Made by a program: the position numbers and the translations under genes
NCBI GenBank assembly: GCA_029262095.1
Contig: JAJDAB010000051.1
Location: 1 to 9,614, forward strand
From: Candidatus Hydrogenedentota bacterium
Lineage (GTDB): Bacteria; Hydrogenedentota; Hydrogenedentia; Hydrogenedentales; SLHB01
Length of the DNA: 9,614 nt
Reading direction: 5' to 3'
In this document: in pieces, positions 6,613-9,614 of the stretch
Position numbering within the stretch: position 1 is the stretch's first letter
Layout: every line of letters starts with the position of its first letter
Notes under the pieces: model-generated
What the model was told of the DNA's origin: nothing
The model's database searches: none
The model's input: only the letters and a program-made list of their open reading frames with translations

Positions 6613-7758
6613 TTATTTTGATTCTTTAACCGCGACAATAGCGCGCACGGAATGATCGGCACGATCACCGGCTGCGGAAACGACGGTGAATTCTATCGTT
6701 GCGTTCTTGACGCCGGGCGACGCATCCTGCGCGACGCCGATGTCCAAGACCGCGCTATTGGGTGAGTCTACCTGTTTAACTGAGACGATCAACCCAGCAT
6801 CGCTACACGTCAAGCCCTCGATGGTGATTGGCTGATCTGATGTGACGACGGCAGATGTGACACTTGCGGCGCCGGATTCGACAGCGTCGCGGCGGTGCAA
6901 CATCTCCGGGATTACGCTGTAAAAGGTTTGAACGTCTACGTTAATCATATAGCCATAGGTGCGCAGCCGCTTACAATTGGATTCGACATAGATTCGATCG
7001 CGAAAAAGGCCTTTTCGCTGGGCGCTTGAATCGAACGAAATATCGAGATTCCACTCCTGTTTGCCGGGCGATCGCCACTCCGATTCGGGCCGCGGCGTAA
7101 TAGCGGCGGTGTAGGTCTCCGCCGCGCGTGCACCCGCCCGTACGGAAATGACTTCAAATTCGGAATCACCCAACTGACGAATAATGGCCTGACCCTTGGC
7201 CGTCTCTCCCTTGTTCAATTCGCCGAGATGCAGTTGCTCCGGCTCGATTTCGAATTCGGGTTCAACCTTCGCAAGCACATCGAAACTCATGGTGGCGTTC
7301 TCGGGATCACTAGTAAATAACGTTAACGTCTTTTGCGATTCGAAACCTGGCACGCGGAACGGGTCCACAGAGATGAATAGATCGGTCGACTCGCCTGGTT
7401 TGAGTTTTGTTGTCTTCATCTTGTCTTTACGGCGGTCTTTGAAATAGCCCTTGGTACAACCGCAACTAGTGCGTACATCTTTTATTTCCAATGTCCCCGT
7501 GCCGGTGTTCGAAATGGTGAGTTTCTTTTCGGTTTCCTTTTTGTTTCCAATAGTACCCATATCGAATTCGGGCTCAAGGGCTCCAAGACGTCCTCCAGTG
7601 TCTTCGTTGCGACTGGCGGCGTTGGCGACTTGAATGGTCGTCGAATCCGATCGAGTTGCATTAGAGGATTGATTTCCGGAATAGAGGACGGCAAACAGCG
7701 CAATCGCTGCAACTCCGCCCGTTACGAGGGAAGCAATTTGTTGTGGCGACACGGTCAT
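6613..7758 (-). CDS. Membrane-anchored DUF1573 protein (copy B)
   Basis: This is a 381-residue paralog of the next gene in the unit. It has an N-terminal hydrophobic segment (about 9-26, LVTGGVAAIALFAVLYSG), a Ser/Thr/Asn-rich spacer, and a DUF1573 domain (about 60-163): FDMGTIGNKKETEKKL, ISNTGTGTLEIKDV, TSCGCT (C99 and C101), LKPGES and SVDPFRVPGFESQKTLTLFTSDP. The next part opens with PEFEIEPEQLHLGELNKGE, and the final third with FYSVIPEMLHRRDAV, in the same order as copy A. The shared frame DP-[YF]-R-[IV]-x-G-[WF]-E-x-x-KTLT and PEFE show tandem duplication, but divergence is high, so it is old. Its ATG lies 4 nt after the TGA of the sugar-kinase gene, with GGA 8 nt upstream, which implies tight co-translation. 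Expected location: periplasm, anchored in the inner membrane. Function unknown; a structural or redox/metal role for the CxC is speculation. Confidence 0.93.
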   Translation of the reverse strand: MTVSPQQIASLVTGGVAAIALFAVLYSGNQSSNATRSDSTTIQVANAASRNEDTGGRLGALEPEFDMGTIGNKKETEKKLTISNTGTGTLEIKDVRTSCGCTKGYFKDRRKDKMKTTKLKPGESTDLFISVDPFRVPGFESQKTLTLFTSDPENATMSFDVLAKVEPEFEIEPEQLHLGELNKGETAKGQAIIRQLGDSEFEVISVRAGARAAETYTAAITPRPESEWRSPGKQEWNLDISFDSSAQRKGLFRDRIYVESNCKRLRTYGYMINVDVQTFYSVIPEMLHRRDAVESGAASVTSAVVTSDQPITIEGLTCSDAGLIVSVKQVDSPNSAVLDIGVAQDASPGVKNATIEFTVVSAAGDRADHSVRAIVAVKESK

Positions 7759-7762
7759 AGGA

Positions 7763-8773
7763 TCAATCCGTTTTCAATTGCACGTTATGGCGGAGTTCGA
7801 TCTCCGCCAGAGAATTCTCTAGCGCGGAATACGTTTGTTTCGAAACCGCGTTATCCAGGTCTAATCCCATCAACAAGGCTCCTACGACGGGGTCGTATAC
7901 GCTGCGAACAACTGCCGCCCTAGGACATTCAGCCCGAATGACGACCGTCATCGATTCAATCAGTTGCGGGCTTGAGCCTTTGAATACGCTCCCAGCCATC
8001 ACGACATCGAACTCATCGGCGCTTATTCCAAGATTCCGTGCAACGGCGTTGACCATCATCCCGAGATAGGCACCTCCGCCGGTAAGAATAGCACAGGCAG
8101 CCGAATCGCCCGCAAGCGCGGCCTCGAAGACCAAAGGGGCCATCGGTTCAAGTGATTCGAGCGTAATCGTCTGATTGTAGAGACGATAGAATAGGTCGTC
8201 TGCATCTACGCATTCGGCACGAGAGACAAATAGGTCGGTCATTTTCGTGGGCGGAACAACCCCATCGCGCGCTTGAAATACCTTATGTAGTGCCTCGTGT
8301 CCGATCGACGTCCCGGAACATTCATCACCAAACTCTTCACCGAAGCCACCGACGCGGGCAAATACGCCTGCTCGGTCACGGCCGGCGCAAACACAACCGG
8401 TACCGCATGCAATGACAATTCCGTACCCGTTGCGAGTGCCCCCGCGGAGGGCGGCTGCTGAGTCATTCTTGAAGTCGCGGCGGATATCACCCAACAGCGG
8501 CCCAAAGACTTCACGTTCGAGCATGTCGAAATCGGCATCAATATCCGCCCCTGCGACGCCGAGCCCAACGGCGCTTAAGTCGGCGAGCCCGATCCCGGAT
8601 TCAGCGAGTGCAGCGTTGAGTGCGGTCTCGATTTCGTGGCGGGCTTCGCTGGTGCCAGCGACTTCATAGTTGCCAGGGCCGGACGCTCCGAACGCAATAA
8701 CACGCCCGGATTCGTCGGCGATGAGACAGTGCGTCTTCGTGCCGCCTGCATCTAGTCCGGCGTAATAGGGCAT
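7763..8773 (-). CDS. BadF/BadG/BcrA/BcrD-family sugar kinase, GlcNAc-kinase-like
   Basis: This is a 336-residue ASKHA-fold ATPase. Motifs in order: phosphate-1 loop LDAGGTKT (7-14), NDSAAAL with the likely catalytic Asp104 (103-109), phosphate-2 ACGTGCVCAG (122-131), GGFGEEFGDECSGTSIG (142-158, cf. GGWGHMMGDEGS in human NAGK) and the adenosine loop AGSVFKGSS (260-268), ending with a DPVVGALLMGL helix. Length and motifs fit the N-acetylglucosamine kinase branch (about 300-345 aa). The 2-hydroxyacyl-CoA dehydratase activators of the same family are shorter and carry a [4Fe-4S] Cys pair at the dimer interface, which I do not see here. The likely reaction is ATP-dependent phosphorylation of GlcNAc, GlcN or a related amino sugar; the exact substrate is not shown. 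The start is ATG with a poor Shine-Dalgarno. The gene is 38 bp after the CpoB-like gene and 4 bp before DUF1573 copy B. Confidence 0.92.
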   Translation of the reverse strand: MPYYAGLDAGGTKTHCLIADESGRVIAFGASGPGNYEVAGTSEARHEIETALNAALAESGIGLADLSAVGLGVAGADIDADFDMLEREVFGPLLGDIRRDFKNDSAAALRGGTRNGYGIVIACGTGCVCAGRDRAGVFARVGGFGEEFGDECSGTSIGHEALHKVFQARDGVVPPTKMTDLFVSRAECVDADDLFYRLYNQTITLESLEPMAPLVFEAALAGDSAACAILTGGGAYLGMMVNAVARNLGISADEFDVVMAGSVFKGSSPQLIESMTVVIRAECPRAAVVRSVYDPVVGALLMGLDLDNAVSKQTYSALENSLAEIELRHNVQLKTD

Positions 8774-8811
8774 GAATTATCTGGATGAACTTACGGCGAG
8801 CAGGAACAGGC

Positions 8812-9614
8812 TTATTCGCCTTCGAGCGTGCGCAACCGTGCTTTCGCGCCGTCAACCACGCCGGTCAGCGGATACTTTTCGATGAGCGCGCGGAGAATCT
8901 CCGTGGCGGCTGCCGTCTGCCCCAATGAGAGGTGGGACTCGGCTCGTTTCATCATGGCCAGTGGCAATTTACCGTTGTCGGCCATGTTGCCGTAACGCTG
9001 TTCAAGATACTCAAATTCGCGAATCGCATTGTCGTATTGACCGACGCGGCGGTAACACTCCGCTTTCCAAAACTGGGCATTGTGTGCGGAGCCACCGTCT
9101 GGATATCGGGTTAGATATTCTGTGTATCGTCGTAGCGCTTCATTGTAGTCTTCGTCAATAAAGGCCTTCTGCGCGCTGAGGTAATCAATATCCGCAGTCT
9201 CCTCAGACGCGACGGGCGTTGTTACAGGCGGCTGGGTGATCGGTTGGGCGGCTGTCGGAACAGTGGTCGCTGGCTGATTGATTAGACTGCCGCCTTGTGG
9301 GGTAACTGGCTGGGTCATCGGTTGAATCGTCGCGGTCGCGCTAGGCGGGGGCAGTACCTGTGCGGGTGGGGCGGTCGCTGCGCCTCTGCTCATGGCCCCG
9401 GCCTGAGACTGCGTCAATCCGAATTGACGATAAATCACTGACGTAAGGTTCGCCAACTGCAGTTGCAACCTGTCAATTTTTGCCTGATTTTCTTCGATTA
9501 CCGAACGCAGACGCATGTTTTCCTGATCGCTGGCTTCGACTTTCGCCACCAGTTCGGCAGCGGTCTCGTTCAACTTGGTGACGTTTGGACCGATGTCATT
9601 CTCGATGTTCTTGA
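8812..9614 (-). CDS. CpoB/YbgF-like coiled-coil and TPR protein (N-terminus outside window)
   Basis: The frame stays open to the right edge, so the first codons, and any signal peptide, lie outside. A TTG at 9573-9571 is an internal Leu within the coiled coil. The 266 visible residues show: a heptad-rich coiled coil (about 1-62, through AKVEASDQENMRLRSVIEEN to LQLQLANLTSV), a Pro/Thr/Gln linker with repeated TQP elements (about 80-140), and at least three TPR-like units beginning YLSAQKAFIDEDYNEALRRY, then FWKAECYRRVGQYDNAIREF and MKRAESHLSLGQTAAATEIL. Coiled coil, linker and C-terminal TPR is the layout of CpoB/YbgF of the Tol-Pal system, a periplasmic protein that coordinates outer-membrane constriction with peptidoglycan synthesis. 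BamD-like or general Tol-Pal-associated TPR proteins are alternatives. tolB and pal are not in view, so the assignment rests on architecture. It is the first visible gene of the minus-strand unit. Confidence 0.83.
   Translation of the reverse strand, partial: KNIENDIGPNVTKLNETAAELVAKVEASDQENMRLRSVIEENQAKIDRLQLQLANLTSVIYRQFGLTQSQAGAMSRGAATAPPAQVLPPPSATATIQPMTQPVTPQGGSLINQPATTVPTAAQPITQPPVTTPVASEETADIDYLSAQKAFIDEDYNEALRRYTEYLTRYPDGGSAHNAQFWKAECYRRVGQYDNAIREFEYLEQRYGNMADNGKLPLAMMKRAESHLSLGQTAAATEILRALIEKYPLTGVVDGAKARLRTLEGE

Noticed and set aside
7763..8773. 2-hydroxyacyl-CoA dehydratase activator
   Set aside because: It shares the BadF/BadG fold, but is longer than activators and no dehydratase subunit genes are nearby; the motifs fit the GlcNAc-kinase branch better.
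9571..9573. TTG as the true start of the CpoB-like gene
   Set aside because: The frame stays open to the right edge and a start here would cut into the coiled coil and remove the expected signal peptide.

Overview
The window looks like part of the chromosome of an uncultured diderm bacterium with moderately high GC. The gene mix suggests the Planctomycetota / Hydrogenedentota / PVC-like part of the tree: tandem DUF1573 envelope proteins, a human-type adenylosuccinate lyase, a UAP1-type UDP-sugar pyrophosphorylase, a CpoB/YbgF-like TPR protein, and GTG starts. This placement is inferred from gene content; no rRNA or other phylogenetic marker is present. No tRNA, CRISPR array, insertion sequence or phage gene was seen.

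Layout. Plus strand, left part: the 3' end of a tetratricopeptide-repeat gene (to 601), a 200-bp gap, then purB (829-2280) followed 9 bp later by a YegS/diacylglycerol-kinase-like lipid kinase (2290-3240). Minus strand, right part, read from the right edge leftwards: a CpoB/YbgF-like coiled-coil plus TPR protein cut by the window edge (9614-8812), a BadF/BadG-type sugar kinase resembling N-acetylglucosamine kinase (8773-7763), two paralogous membrane-anchored DUF1573 proteins (7758-6613 and 6576-5335), a small protein with four CxxC pairs (5308-4865), and a UAP1-like UDP-sugar pyrophosphorylase (4884-3454). The spacings in this second group are 38, 4, 36 and 26 bp and then a 20-bp overlap, so it reads as one six-gene transcription unit. 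The two groups converge on a 213-bp gap (3241-3453) that carries two repeat-like intergenic elements and short inverted repeats but no clear intrinsic terminator.

How the genes may work together. PurB serves purine synthesis and is probably co-transcribed with the lipid kinase. The minus-strand unit looks like an envelope and amino-sugar locus. A GlcNAc-kinase-like enzyme would make a sugar phosphate, and a UAP1-like enzyme would make a UDP-sugar (probably UDP-GlcNAc). Between and beside them lie periplasmic or envelope proteins: CpoB-like, and DUF1573 with a CxC motif. The mutase that would join the two enzymes is not in the window, so the pathway link is inference. The least understood part is the block of two DUF1573 proteins and the CxxC protein.
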